Of a DNA stretch of 64,000 bases, positions 34,354-42,829 are shown piece after piece. Under the pieces are notes generated by a model that was given only the letters and a program-made list of their open reading frames with translations, ran no database searches and was not told where the DNA came from. Source of the DNA: Alkaliphilus flagellatus (GTDB taxonomy: Bacteria > Bacillota > Clostridia > Peptostreptococcales > Natronincolaceae). How positions within the stretch are numbered: position 1 is the stretch's first letter; each line of letters begins with the position of its first letter. The DNA is taken from assembly GCF_018919215.1 (NCBI RefSeq), contig NZ_JAHLQK010000002.1:513164-577163 (forward strand), in the 5' to 3' direction. A program made the translations under genes and the position numbers.

Positions 34354-35108
34354 TGTTAGTTGAAAAAGTAGATTTAACAAAGGTAAAACCTTATGGAGAT
34401 ACTTTAAATGATGGAATGGTACAGCTTAGCTTTACACTTCCTGTACCTTTTGGAGAGGAAGGTAAGGAGGCTGCAAAACAACTTGTAGTAAAAATGGGAT
34501 TAGATGAACCAAGTGTAGTAAGTTATCAGGACTTAGGAGGAGGGTTTACCTATTTTATAATGTACGGCAAATGTCAGCATACTGTAGATTTTACTTCTAT
34601 AGAGGTACCAAAAGTTGATGTAGATATTATGTCTAAAGAAGAAGTAGAAGAGTATATAGAACGAAACATTGGCAGAGATGTTGTCATTATTGGAGCATGT
34701 ACAGGGACTGATGCCCATACAGTAGGAATAGATGCTATTATGAATATGAAGGGCTATAACGGACACTATGGACTAGAAAGATATAAGGGAGTTGAGGCTC
34801 ATAACTTAGGTAGTCAGGTTCCAAATGAAGAGCTTATAGCAAAAGCTATTGAGCTAAAAGCTGATGCCATATTGGTTTCCCAAGTAGTTACACAAAAGGA
34901 TGTTCATATTTCTAATATGACAAACCTAGTAGAACTATTAGAGGCAGAAGGTCTTAGGGATAAAATAATAGTAGTTGGTGGTGGGCCAAGAATTTCCCAC
35001 GAATTAGCTAAGGAATTAGGCTATGATGCAGGCTTTGGAACAGGAAGCTATGCAGAGGATGTGGCATCATTTGTTGTGAATCAGATAGTGGAGAGAAAGT
35101 TGATATAG
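34353..35108 (+). CDS. kamE: Lysine 5,6-aminomutase beta subunit
   Basis: The 251-residue B12-binding subunit. GACTGTDAHTVGIDAIMNMKGYNG contains the DxHxxG motif, whose His122 replaces the lower axial base of cobalamin, and Lys133, which corresponds to the lysine (Lys144 in the sticklandii enzyme) that anchors PLP in the resting state. VVGGGPRISHELAKELGYDAGFG is the nucleotide-loop glycine motif of the Rossmann domain. It is the last gene of the kdd-kamA-E operon. The next pathway genes (kce, kal) are not in this window. Confidence 0.95.
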   Translation: MLVEKVDLTKVKPYGDTLNDGMVQLSFTLPVPFGEEGKEAAKQLVVKMGLDEPSVVSYQDLGGGFTYFIMYGKCQHTVDFTSIEVPKVDVDIMSKEEVEEYIERNIGRDVVIIGACTGTDAHTVGIDAIMNMKGYNGHYGLERYKGVEAHNLGSQVPNEELIAKAIELKADAILVSQVVTQKDVHISNMTNLVELLEAEGLRDKIIVVGGGPRISHELAKELGYDAGFGTGSYAEDVASFVVNQIVERKLI

Positions 35109-35145
35109 GCATATATGAGCGGGTTTTCATGCTCACCCGGTTGTC

Positions 35146-35176
35146 AAAAGGTGCTACTGTAAAGGTGGCACCTTTT
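35146..35176 (+). terminator. Terminator of the lysine operon
   Basis: AAAAGGTGC (35146-35154) pairs with GCACCTTTT (35168-35176) and is followed by ATTTATT. A preceding CGGGT/ACCCG hairpin (about 35120-35139) lies between stop codon and terminator. Confidence 0.75.
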
Positions 35177-35310
35177 ATTTATTAATTCTTTATTTTGTAT
35201 TTATTGTATTAATTTTCTAGATAGTATTAGAATAAAGAAGGAAAAATGGTTAAATATGCCGAATTTCTAATTAATGATTAAAAATAGATTAGCATAAAGG
35301 GGGTACGGTA

Positions 35311-36039
35311 ATGATACTAAATATTGGTATTTGTGATGATGACTCTGTTCATGTAGACTTGATTAAAAGCTATATTCACTGTATTGATATGCCCTATAAA
35401 GTTAACTATATTTTAGCCTATAGTGGGGAAGAGTTATTAGAAAAAATAAAAGGATATGTAATTGATGTTGTTTTTTTAGATATAGAAATGAAGGATTTAG
35501 ATGGAATTCAAACTGGTAGAAAGATTAGGGAAAAGGATAAGGATGCAGTTATTGTTTATTTAACCGGATATAGGAAGTATGCCTTAGAAGCTTTTGAAAT
35601 TGAGTCCTTTAATTATTTAATTAAGCCTATTATTAAAGAAAAATTTATAAGAGTAATGGAGAAAATATTACTTCGACTTGAAGAAAGGCAAGCTTTGCAG
35701 GAAAAGAAAAAGACATTTCCTATTCAAACGAAGGACAAGTTGATACAACTACAATATGATGACATATATTACTTTGAAAAACATTTTAGAAAAATAAAGA
35801 TTTACACATTAAATGAAACTATAGAATTCTATGGATCTATGAAGGATTTATTAGAAAAAATAGATTTCAAATATTTTGTTAGATGTCATCAAAGTTATAT
35901 AGTTAATAAGAGAAAAATTAGAGAAATAAGAGAAAATACAATTGTCTTAAAGGAAAAAGATGAATGGAATATTCCAATTAGTAGAACATACAAGAAAGAA
36001 ACTATAGATTCATTTTGCGAAATATTATTTAGGTATTAA
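35311..36039 (+). CDS. agrA: LytTR response regulator (AgrA-like)
   Basis: A 242-residue two-domain regulator. The receiver domain has the acidic pair in IGICDDDSVH and the phosphorylated Asp in VVFLDIEMKDLDG (about residue 57), with the conserved Thr/Lys in YLTGYRKYALEAFEIESFNYLIKP. The C-terminal LytTR domain (about 140-240) has IYYFEKHFRKIKIYTLNETIEFYGS and FVRCHQSYIVNKRKIREI. It pairs with the GHKL kinase 64 bases downstream of its stop and with AgrB/AgrD. It is separated from the lysine operon by a terminator. The symbol is by synteny and domain type, and its DNA target is unknown. Confidence 0.88.
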   Translation: MILNIGICDDDSVHVDLIKSYIHCIDMPYKVNYILAYSGEELLEKIKGYVIDVVFLDIEMKDLDGIQTGRKIREKDKDAVIVYLTGYRKYALEAFEIESFNYLIKPIIKEKFIRVMEKILLRLEERQALQEKKKTFPIQTKDKLIQLQYDDIYYFEKHFRKIKIYTLNETIEFYGSMKDLLEKIDFKYFVRCHQSYIVNKRKIREIRENTIVLKEKDEWNIPISRTYKKETIDSFCEILFRY

Positions 36040-36103
36040 TAGATATTGCGTATGTAAAAAAAGATTGTTAGGGGTGTTTTATAACATATTGGGGGGATTA
36101 CAT

Positions 36104-37441
36104 ATGACAAGTTTAGCTATAATGAATGTTTTTACTAATACACTGGATATTTATGCTTTGTACTATTTTCTTAAAAAATTGTTAGGAAAGCCAGAAAAGA
36201 ATGATTTAATGATAACTGCATTATTAGGCATAGCAGTTATTTGTAACACTTTGCTTAATGCTACATTAGGATTAGTAAATATAACAGGTTTAATTATAAT
36301 GGTATTTTCATCAACAATAGTATTTAATTTTATATTTGGTAAAAATAATTTGTTAAAGATTTTTATTCTATTCATTATTGGATTAACACTAATGTTTATA
36401 GTGGAACTGATCGTAGTAAATGGTATAAGCATACTTTTTAGAATTTCACCTAAGACATTACTGCACATTAATTACTATAAATTAATAGCAGTAATATTGA
36501 CTAAAGCTACATTTGTTGTAGCAGTAAACTTAGGAAAAAATTTTTTTAGAGAAATGTTTAATTGGGTTAAACAGTTAAGTATTTATCCAATTTTAATATT
36601 AATAATTGTTAACTTACTTGCTGTTTTTATGGCATTCATTTTTTATAGCTATGCAGATACAAATAATAAAGGAGAAATTGCCTATATTATAGGAATGGGT
36701 ATAGCTGCTATTGTAGTTAGTTGTATTATTATCTGGATTATTAAAAAGATGATAGAGCAGCAAAAAAGGGAATTTTTATGGCAAATGAGAGAAAAAGAAT
36801 ATGAAAATCAGCACATATATATAGAGCATATTCAGGATGTTATTCAAACCTTAAGAGCTCAAAGACATGACTTTAACAATTACGTTAGTACTATTTATGG
36901 ACTAATTCATCTGGGAAAGCTAGAGGAGGCCAAAAAATATATTTTAAACCTGTCTAAGGATGTAGTAGATTTGAATGAAATAGTTAATGTGTATCATCCC
37001 GTAGTGGGAGCTGTACTAAATATGAAGAAAGAAAAGGCAGCAAGAAGTAAAATTGATTTTAATGTTGATGTAGATATACCTACTAAACTACCATTTGATT
37101 TCGTAGATTTATCCACTATATTAGGAAATTTACTTGATAACGCAATTGAGGCCTGTGAAAAAATCCCCCATCTTTCGCCTAAGGTTGATATAAAAATTTA
37201 TATGAAAGATATACATATGATTATTAAGATAGAAAATAGCAAAAGTGATAAAGTTATTTACGGCAATGATAAATTAAGAAGATTTGTAACAACAAAAGTC
37301 GATAAAGAAAATCATGGTTTAGGTCTTATGAATGTAAGAAAAGCAGTTAATAAATATAATGGAGTTATAAAAATACAAGATAAAGGTACAGAATTTTTAG
37401 TAGATATAGCTTTACCTGTTAAAGAAAATGCTGTTTTTTAA
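36104..37441 (+). CDS. agrC: GHKL-domain sensor histidine kinase (AgrC-like)
   Basis: About 445 residues. The N-terminal ~215 residues contain six or seven hydrophobic helices that form the peptide sensor. A coiled segment then leads to the H-box (LRAQRHDFNNYVSTIYGL, phospho-His), and the GHKL ATPase domain has NLLDNAIEACEK (N-box) and NHGLGLMNVRKAV (G-box). ATG 36104 follows GGGGGG. The frame from 36065 has no better site. It is located in the membrane and probably binds the cyclic peptide made from the AgrD at 38189. Confidence 0.88.
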   Translation: MTSLAIMNVFTNTLDIYALYYFLKKLLGKPEKNDLMITALLGIAVICNTLLNATLGLVNITGLIIMVFSSTIVFNFIFGKNNLLKIFILFIIGLTLMFIVELIVVNGISILFRISPKTLLHINYYKLIAVILTKATFVVAVNLGKNFFREMFNWVKQLSIYPILILIIVNLLAVFMAFIFYSYADTNNKGEIAYIIGMGIAAIVVSCIIIWIIKKMIEQQKREFLWQMREKEYENQHIYIEHIQDVIQTLRAQRHDFNNYVSTIYGLIHLGKLEEAKKYILNLSKDVVDLNEIVNVYHPVVGAVLNMKKEKAARSKIDFNVDVDIPTKLPFDFVDLSTILGNLLDNAIEACEKIPHLSPKVDIKIYMKDIHMIIKIENSKSDKVIYGNDKLRRFVTTKVDKENHGLGLMNVRKAVNKYNGVIKIQDKGTEFLVDIALPVKENAVF

Positions 37442-37487
37442 TTCCATCTTTAATTTTTTATGCTAATTATTACATTTAAACTACCAG

Positions 37488-37543
37488 TTATGCAATGTAT
37501 ATTGCATAAAATTTGGACAGGTGGTATTTTAATTATAGGACAG
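37488..37543. promoter_or_regulatory. Inverted and direct repeats upstream of agrB
   Basis: TTATGCAAT (37488-37496) and ATTGCATAA (37501-37509) form a 9-bp inverted repeat. GGACAG occurs at 37515-37520 and 37538-37543, 23 bases apart. LytTR regulators usually bind direct 9-bp repeats about two helical turns apart, so these are candidate AgrA sites, unproven. Confidence 0.35.
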
Positions 37544-37583
37544 AATATTTTGAAATTATATAAAGTAATTTCATGAAGGGTGG

Positions 37584-38162
37584 GTGAAGATAATTAATTT
37601 TGTAGCTGAAAGTTTAGTTAATAGATTAATAAATAGTGAAGTTATTAACAATGATGATAGGGATATTTATCAATATGGACTAGAGGTGTTCCTTTCATTA
37701 TTAACTAAAATAGTATTACTTGCTACTATTGCTTATATTTTTAATATAATGATAGAGATGACTATCTTCGCATCTACATTTTTTATATTGCGAATTAATG
37801 CGGGCGGATATCATGCAAAAACATTTTTAGGATGTTTTATTGCAACTGCAATATTTATCTTTCTCACAGTAGGAATCCTTAAAATTATATCAATTCCATT
37901 TTACTTAACATTAATTTTATTATCTATATCTAATACATTAATATTTTTATATGCTCCAGTAGATACTGAAAATAAAAGATTAACACCAAAGGAATATTCA
38001 ATATATAGAAGAAGAAGTTTGAAATTTGCTGCTTTATTTACTTTAGGAGTTATAATAATCTACTTAGCAAGAGTCACAACGCTTTACTACTGCAATATTG
38101 GGGTTTTTGCATTTTTATCAGAATCTATTACATTAACCCCATTGATCAATAAAAAAATATAA
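37584..38162 (+). CDS. agrB: AgrB-like peptide-processing membrane protease
   Basis: A 192-residue integral membrane cysteine endopeptidase that cuts the AgrD precursor and forms the thiolactone or lactone ring. The catalytic pair is clear: His77 in NAGGYHAKTF and Cys84 in FLGCFIATA, at the same residue numbers as in staphylococcal AgrB. Four to six hydrophobic helices follow. The start is GTG 37584 with a GGGTGG ribosome site that is rather close. The AgrD gene starts 26 bases after its stop. Confidence 0.9.
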   Translation: MKIINFVAESLVNRLINSEVINNDDRDIYQYGLEVFLSLLTKIVLLATIAYIFNIMIEMTIFASTFFILRINAGGYHAKTFLGCFIATAIFIFLTVGILKIISIPFYLTLILLSISNTLIFLYAPVDTENKRLTPKEYSIYRRRSLKFAALFTLGVIIIYLARVTTLYYCNIGVFAFLSESITLTPLINKKI

Positions 38163-38188
38163 TAAAACTAAAGAAGGGGGATTTTACC

Positions 38189-38320
38189 ATGAAAAAGAAA
38201 AACATTTTATTAAGTTTGTTAGCAGTAGTTGCAGCTGAATCAGCTAGTTTAGGTGCAGACATCAACTGTATGGGATTTTTATATCAGCCTAAATGTCCAA
38301 ACAGACTAAGAAAAAACTAA
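38189..38320 (+). CDS. agrD: AgrD-like cyclic lactone autoinducer prepeptide
   Basis: A 43-residue ORF starting ATG 38189 after GAAGGGGGATT, 26 bases downstream of agrB. The N-terminal half (MKKKNILLSLLAVVAAESAS) is a basic amphipathic/hydrophobic leader. Then comes Cys27 in DINCMGFLY and a charged C-terminal tail, QPKCPNRLRKN. This layout (leader, Cys plus four to five residues, QPK-x-P tail) is that of clostridial AgrD peptides. The signal is probably a ring closed from Cys27 to Leu31 or Tyr32. A second cysteine (Cys36) in the tail is unusual. AgrB, AgrC and AgrA are all adjacent, completing the circuit. Confidence 0.85.
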   Translation: MKKKNILLSLLAVVAAESASLGADINCMGFLYQPKCPNRLRKN

Positions 38321-38398
38321 TAATACCAGGGTAGAGAGATTAAGCTTTAAAACATGTAAGCATCCGTGGGAAAGGATGACTTAGAAGAAACAAACAGA

Positions 38399-38440
38399 GA
38401 CAATGTTAATTGCTAATTAGTAATTAACATTGTCATTTTT
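38399..38440 (+). terminator. Terminator of the agr operon
   Basis: GACAATGTTAATT (38399-38411) pairs perfectly with AATTAACATTGTC (38422-38434), followed by ATTTTTATT. Confidence 0.9.
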
Positions 38441-38513
38441 ATTAATATTACTATAATAAGTTGAGGGAATAATAATTCAAAAATATTGTTGTATACAATT
38501 AATTAGTCACTAA

Positions 38514-38630
38514 AATGAAGCTATAGATGAAGCTGTGTTAGCCCCTAAAGCATTTGAAATAAAACATTTTGTTAAATCAGTTTTAATAAATAATAAAAGG
38601 ACTTTAATAGACATCTTCAAGGAAAAATAA
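38514..38630 (+). pseudogene. Possible 3'-end remnant of an unidentified gene
   Basis: A frame of 38 codons reading NEAIDEAVLAPKAFEIKHFV then KSVLINNKRTLIDIFKEK and a stop. The composition is protein-like and amphipathic, but the frame is closed just upstream by TAA and lacks a start or ribosome site. It could be a decayed gene end or chance. Confidence 0.2.
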
Positions 38631-38671
38631 TATTATTCAAGTTGGATTCTAATATAGTAGGGGGATAATCT

Positions 38672-39391
38672 ATGATAAATTATAAAAGGGGTCTATATCT
38701 ATCTATATGTGGTCTAGCTATAGGGATGCTAATATCTATCCAATATACAACCGTTAAAGCGCTGACTGATAAATCTTTGTTAACTTCTCAAAAAGCTCAA
38801 CAATTATTAAAAGAGTTAGAGGATTTAAAGGAAGAAAAAAAGGAACTACATGATATAGTAATCAAGTTAGATAACGAGATTAGCAAATACGAAGAAATAG
38901 AATTAGCTGATAGTGCTATGATGAAGATGCTTCAAGAAGATTTAAGTAAATTTCGTATTATATCGGGGCAGAAGAGTGTAGAAGGTTTGGGAGTATCAAT
39001 TACAATTTTTGAACCTGATAAAGAAGATAGATATACTATAAAAGAACATGGCGAAGAGATAATAGCTATGCTCTTGTTTTTAATAAATACATTAAATATC
39101 TCAGGTGCAGAAGCTATATCTATTAATGGTCAAAGATATACAGCTTTAACTGAAATTAACTATAGGGAAGGTGGCTTATTTGTCAATTCATCCCTAATAA
39201 TATCACCCATAGAGATTTTAGCAGTTGGAGATTCTGATATCTTGAAAAATGCGCTAACTTTACCATTTGGATTTATGTGGGAAATTGAAAAGGAAGGATA
39301 TTTTAAAGCTGATATAAAAAAGCAGAACAAGCTTGTAGTTCCTAGATATAATAAATCTATTAATTATAAATATGCGAAACCTATTTTGTGA
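38672..39391 (+). CDS. DUF881 family membrane-anchored protein
   Basis: A 239-residue protein. An N-terminal signal-anchor helix (residues 8-26, YLSICGLAIGMLISIQYTT) is followed by a coiled coil (about 40-75, LLKELEDLKEEKKELHDIV) and a DUF881 domain (about 90-220), with GLGVSITIFEPDKE, GAEAISINGQRYTALTEI and PIEILAVGDSDIL. DUF881 proteins are usually found near cell-division or cell-envelope genes in Gram-positives, and the domain probably lies outside the membrane. The function is unknown. AGGGGGATAA precedes the ATG. Confidence 0.83.
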   Translation: MINYKRGLYLSICGLAIGMLISIQYTTVKALTDKSLLTSQKAQQLLKELEDLKEEKKELHDIVIKLDNEISKYEEIELADSAMMKMLQEDLSKFRIISGQKSVEGLGVSITIFEPDKEDRYTIKEHGEEIIAMLLFLINTLNISGAEAISINGQRYTALTEINYREGGLFVNSSLIISPIEILAVGDSDILKNALTLPFGFMWEIEKEGYFKADIKKQNKLVVPRYNKSINYKYAKPIL

Positions 39392-39529
39392 TAAATTAGT
39401 ACATTTAAACAATTATTATACAACAATTTGGTTAGATATTCAAATTTTTACCAATATATTAGTTGTCTTTGTATAAGTCTCTTGTGTTTTGGAAACAATT
39501 CCTAAAAAACTAAAGGAGGGAATTGTAAC

Positions 39530-40264
39530 ATGGAAAGAGATGTAACTATTAAGCAAATTATTCTTGTAACTGATGGACAGTCCAATGTAGGGGGAGACCC
39601 TATAGAGGCAGCTGAAAGAGCATACCGAAATGGAATTATTGTTAATACTATAGGAATTGTGGATCAAAAAGGTTCTGATGAAGATGCATTAAATGAAATT
39701 GTACATATAGCGAAGGCAGGAGGAGGTAGTTATGAATATAGCTACATTGATGAACTGTTTCAAACAATGCAAAGCTTAACATATAAAACTGTAAACCAAA
39801 CTCTTCAAGAGGTTGTGAGTAAGCAATTAAAAGAAATGATAGGTCAAGATATTAATAGTATGGAACCTGCATCTAGAAGTAAAATATTAAATTATATTGA
39901 TAGTTTTTCTGATGATGTAGGTGTACAGTGTTGCATTCTTTTGGATAGTAGCGGCAGTATGGCAAATAAAATCCATGTGGCAAGACATAGCATTTTAGAT
40001 TTAATACATTCCTTTAAAGGTAGGAGAGGCAAAATAGATGTAGCAGTTATAGCTTTTCCGGGAGAGGATACTCATATCTGTAAGGTGCTACATAATTTTG
40101 ATGATGCTCCTGATAGGCTAGAAAGAAGTCTTTATGATGTAGAGCCAAAGGGAGGAACCCCTACAGCTTTAGCGATTGAAGAAGGTATAAAATTAATAAA
40201 TAAATCTAATATAGTTAGATTTAAAGATAGTGAAGTAATCGAAGTAAATGAGTATATTATTTAA
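39530..40264 (+). CDS. VWA-domain protein (YabS-like)
   Basis: A 244-residue protein with two parts. The N-terminal segment KQIILVTDGQSNVGGDPIEAAERAYRNGIIVNTIGI is like the latter half of a von Willebrand A fold. The C-terminal VWA domain has the MIDAS metal motif ILLDSSGSMANK (about residues 137-148) and FPGEDTHICKVL. Gene order VWA-kinase-tilS-ftsH matches the yabS-yabT-tilS region of Bacillus subtilis, where yabS is a sporulation gene next to spoIIE. No spoIIE is seen here. The protein is soluble. AAAGGAGGG precedes the ATG. Confidence 0.83.
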   Translation: MERDVTIKQIILVTDGQSNVGGDPIEAAERAYRNGIIVNTIGIVDQKGSDEDALNEIVHIAKAGGGSYEYSYIDELFQTMQSLTYKTVNQTLQEVVSKQLKEMIGQDINSMEPASRSKILNYIDSFSDDVGVQCCILLDSSGSMANKIHVARHSILDLIHSFKGRRGKIDVAVIAFPGEDTHICKVLHNFDDAPDRLERSLYDVEPKGGTPTALAIEEGIKLINKSNIVRFKDSEVIEVNEYII

Positions 40265-40336
40265 ATATAAGTTAATTATTTAGGTAGGGTAAAAAACCCT
40301 GCCTATTTTTGTTGTTTAAATCCAGGGGGTGTTATA

Positions 40337-41239
40337 ATGGAATTACCTATATTATTTCCTAATAATATTATAAAAGGTAAATGGAATAACAATTCATATA
40401 GAGTAATTAAAAAGCTAGGTGAAGGTGGCATAGGCGCAGTTTATCAAGTTATAGACATGACTAGCAATAAAAAGTATGCACTAAAGCTTAGTGAAGATAA
40501 TCTTTCTCTCAATAGGGAGTACGGGCTTTTAAAGGAGCTAGAAGGAATAGATATTGTTGTAAAAGGTTATGAAATAGATGATATAGACATTGGTAATAAA
40601 ACCTACTATTTTATAGTTGTAGAATATATTCCTGGTGTTACGTTACATAGCTATAGCAAAAATAAAAAAACAACTATAGTCGATGCATTAGGCACAGTAA
40701 TAATTTTACTAAAATTTATGGGAGAACTTCACGAAAAAGGGTATATCTTAGGAGATACAAAGTTAGATAATATTATGGTTAATAATGATGGAAATGTTAT
40801 TAGGCTTATTGATCTAGGAGGGGTAGTAAAGATAGGCTCTACAATTAAAGAGTTTACACCCGCTTATGATAGAGCTAGTTGGAAATGTGGGGATCGTATT
40901 TCTGAGGATTCCTACGACTTATTTAGTGCCACAATGATTCTAATTCAGCTAATATTAGGAATAGACCTTAATCCACGAATTCAATCTATAATTAAAATAA
41001 AAGAAAAATTAAATTATAAAGCCATAGATAATGATTTAAAAGGGAATATTATAGGAGTATTAGATGGAAAAAAATATAATATCAAAGCTTTTGCAAATAC
41101 TTTACTAACACTATATAATAAAGAGAGGAAAAAGGAACATATTATAAAAAAGAAGAATATAAATTATAGAATAAATTTATTTTTTGTAGGGAGCATATCT
41201 TTATTAATTTCTACTCTATGGTTAATTTTTGTTAAATAA
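40337..41239 (+). CDS. Membrane-anchored serine/threonine protein kinase (YabT-like)
   Basis: A 300-residue Hanks-type kinase. The glycine loop KKLGEGGIGAVYQVI, ATP-binding Lys in KKYALKLSED, catalytic loop KGYILGDTKLDNIMVNN (LGD for the usual HRD) and metal loop IDLGGV (DLG for DFG) are all present. A single C-terminal helix (about 277-299, NLFFVGSISLLISTLWLIFV) anchors it, as in B. subtilis YabT, a DNA-activated sporulation kinase. Its position between the VWA gene and tilS supports the match. Substrates are unknown. Confidence 0.85.
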   Translation: MELPILFPNNIIKGKWNNNSYRVIKKLGEGGIGAVYQVIDMTSNKKYALKLSEDNLSLNREYGLLKELEGIDIVVKGYEIDDIDIGNKTYYFIVVEYIPGVTLHSYSKNKKTTIVDALGTVIILLKFMGELHEKGYILGDTKLDNIMVNNDGNVIRLIDLGGVVKIGSTIKEFTPAYDRASWKCGDRISEDSYDLFSATMILIQLILGIDLNPRIQSIIKIKEKLNYKAIDNDLKGNIIGVLDGKKYNIKAFANTLLTLYNKERKKEHIIKKKNINYRINLFFVGSISLLISTLWLIFVK

Positions 41240-41320
41240 AAAATTAAATAGTACTTATTATATAAAACAAGCAGGAATATTATTACTAATACCGAAATAA
41301 TTTAGGTAAAAGGACGAAAG

Positions 41321-42721
41321 ATGAAGGATGAATATAATATGCTAGATAAAATGAGAAAAATAATTGAAGATAACAATCTTATAGAACAAGGCGATAGAAT
41401 TATTGTAGCTATATCTGGGGGACCAGACTCTGTGTGTTTGCTACATGCACTTTATCAGATAAGAGAGGAGTATAATTTAGAGTTATACGGTGCACATTTA
41501 AACCATAACTTTAGAGGTATAGAAGCACAAATAGATGCTCAATATGTATCTAATCTTTGTGACGATTTAAATATCTTATGTTTTATTAAAAGTATGGATG
41601 TGCCCCAATATGCAAAGGAAAATGGATTATCTCCAGAAGAAGCAGGAAGGATACTTAGATATGACTTTTTCGAAGAGGTTGCAGAGAGAGTTGGTGCAAC
41701 TAAAATTGCTGTAGCTCACAATGAAAACGATCAGGCAGAAACAGTGCTTATGAGACTTTTAAGAGGCACAGGTCTTCAAGGGCTAACGGCAATACATATT
41801 AATCGGGGGAAAATTATTAGACCACTATTGAATATTGATAGGAATAGTATAGAAGAATATTGCGAAATACATAAACTTTCCCCAAGGATTGATAAAACTA
41901 ATTTAGAGTCTATATATAAAAGAAATAAAATTAGACTAGAGTTAATTCCATATCTAGAGGAAAACTATAATCCAAACATTAAGGATAACCTAGTTAAAAC
42001 TGCAGAAATATTAAAGGATGATTTTGACTTTATAGAGGAAAAGGCAAGGGAAGTTTATAAAGAACTAGTAAATTTACAAAGGGACGACAGCTTAATACTA
42101 CCACTACAAAGTATAAAAGAGTTGCATCCAGCCCTTCAATCTAGAGTCATTCGACTATCAGCAGAACAATTATTAGGTAGGCAGGAGGTTTTAGAATATA
42201 AACATGTACAAAATGTATTAGAGTTAATTGAAAGAGGAGCTACTGGTAAAAAAATAGTTCTACCATTAGGATTAGTTGCTAAAATAAGCTATGAAAATCT
42301 TTGTTTTAGTACTGGAGAAGAGGACAACAAGTTATTTCATTATGAATTGCCATTAGAAGACACCTTTTATATGGAAGAGTTGAAAGGAAGCTTCACGGTT
42401 AGGGTTGTAGACCGTGGAGAAGTTAAGGAAATTTCTAGAGATAAATATCATAAATGTTTTGACTACGACCAAGTTAAAAGTATATTAAATGTTAGAAATC
42501 GTCGAGAAGGAGATCGTTTTTATCCTTTAGGCTTAACTGGCAGTAAAAAACTAAAGGATTTTTTTATTGATTATAAAATCGACCGAAATGAAAGAGATAG
42601 AATACCTTTAGTATGTGACGGGGATGAAATTATGTGGATAGTAGGACTTAGAATTAGTGAAAAATATAAAATAACAGATAAGACTACCCGTATACTAGAA
42701 ATAATATTTCGTAATGATTAA
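41321..42721 (+). CDS. tilS: tRNA(Ile)-lysidine synthase
   Basis: ATP-dependent enzyme that adds lysine to C34 of tRNA-Ile(CAU), essential for AUA decoding. The PP-loop motif IIVAISGGPDSVCLLHAL (SGGPDS at 32-37) is followed by the catalytic HLNHNFRG and HNENDQAETVLMRLLRGTGLQGL. The C-terminal substrate-binding domain contains NVRNRREGDRFYPLGLTGSKKLKDFFID. 466 residues is normal for the Firmicutes form. AAAGGAC precedes the ATG. Usually hprT lies between tilS and ftsH; here only 108 bases separate them. Confidence 0.95.
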   Translation: MKDEYNMLDKMRKIIEDNNLIEQGDRIIVAISGGPDSVCLLHALYQIREEYNLELYGAHLNHNFRGIEAQIDAQYVSNLCDDLNILCFIKSMDVPQYAKENGLSPEEAGRILRYDFFEEVAERVGATKIAVAHNENDQAETVLMRLLRGTGLQGLTAIHINRGKIIRPLLNIDRNSIEEYCEIHKLSPRIDKTNLESIYKRNKIRLELIPYLEENYNPNIKDNLVKTAEILKDDFDFIEEKAREVYKELVNLQRDDSLILPLQSIKELHPALQSRVIRLSAEQLLGRQEVLEYKHVQNVLELIERGATGKKIVLPLGLVAKISYENLCFSTGEEDNKLFHYELPLEDTFYMEELKGSFTVRVVDRGEVKEISRDKYHKCFDYDQVKSILNVRNRREGDRFYPLGLTGSKKLKDFFIDYKIDRNERDRIPLVCDGDEIMWIVGLRISEKYKITDKTTRILEIIFRND

Positions 42722-42829
42722 AGAGCATGTGCTAATTAATGGTAGCATTTCGGTTGTTTTTAAATATATACTATGGTAAAATATTAAAATGTAGTAATTT
42801 GAGCATCAGAGACGAGAGGAGGACTTTGC

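Larger units (their letters stand above)
38321..38671. other. Intergenic region after agrD
   Basis: 351 bases. It contains the agr terminator (38399-38440) and a 38-codon open stretch without start or ribosome site (38514-38630). No intact gene is seen. Confidence 0.5.

Noticed and set aside
38341..38395. Possible structured RNA (CATCC...GGATG hairpin) after agrD
   Set aside because: Only a 5-bp stem, no match to riboswitch families I know; treated as part of the agr 3' region.
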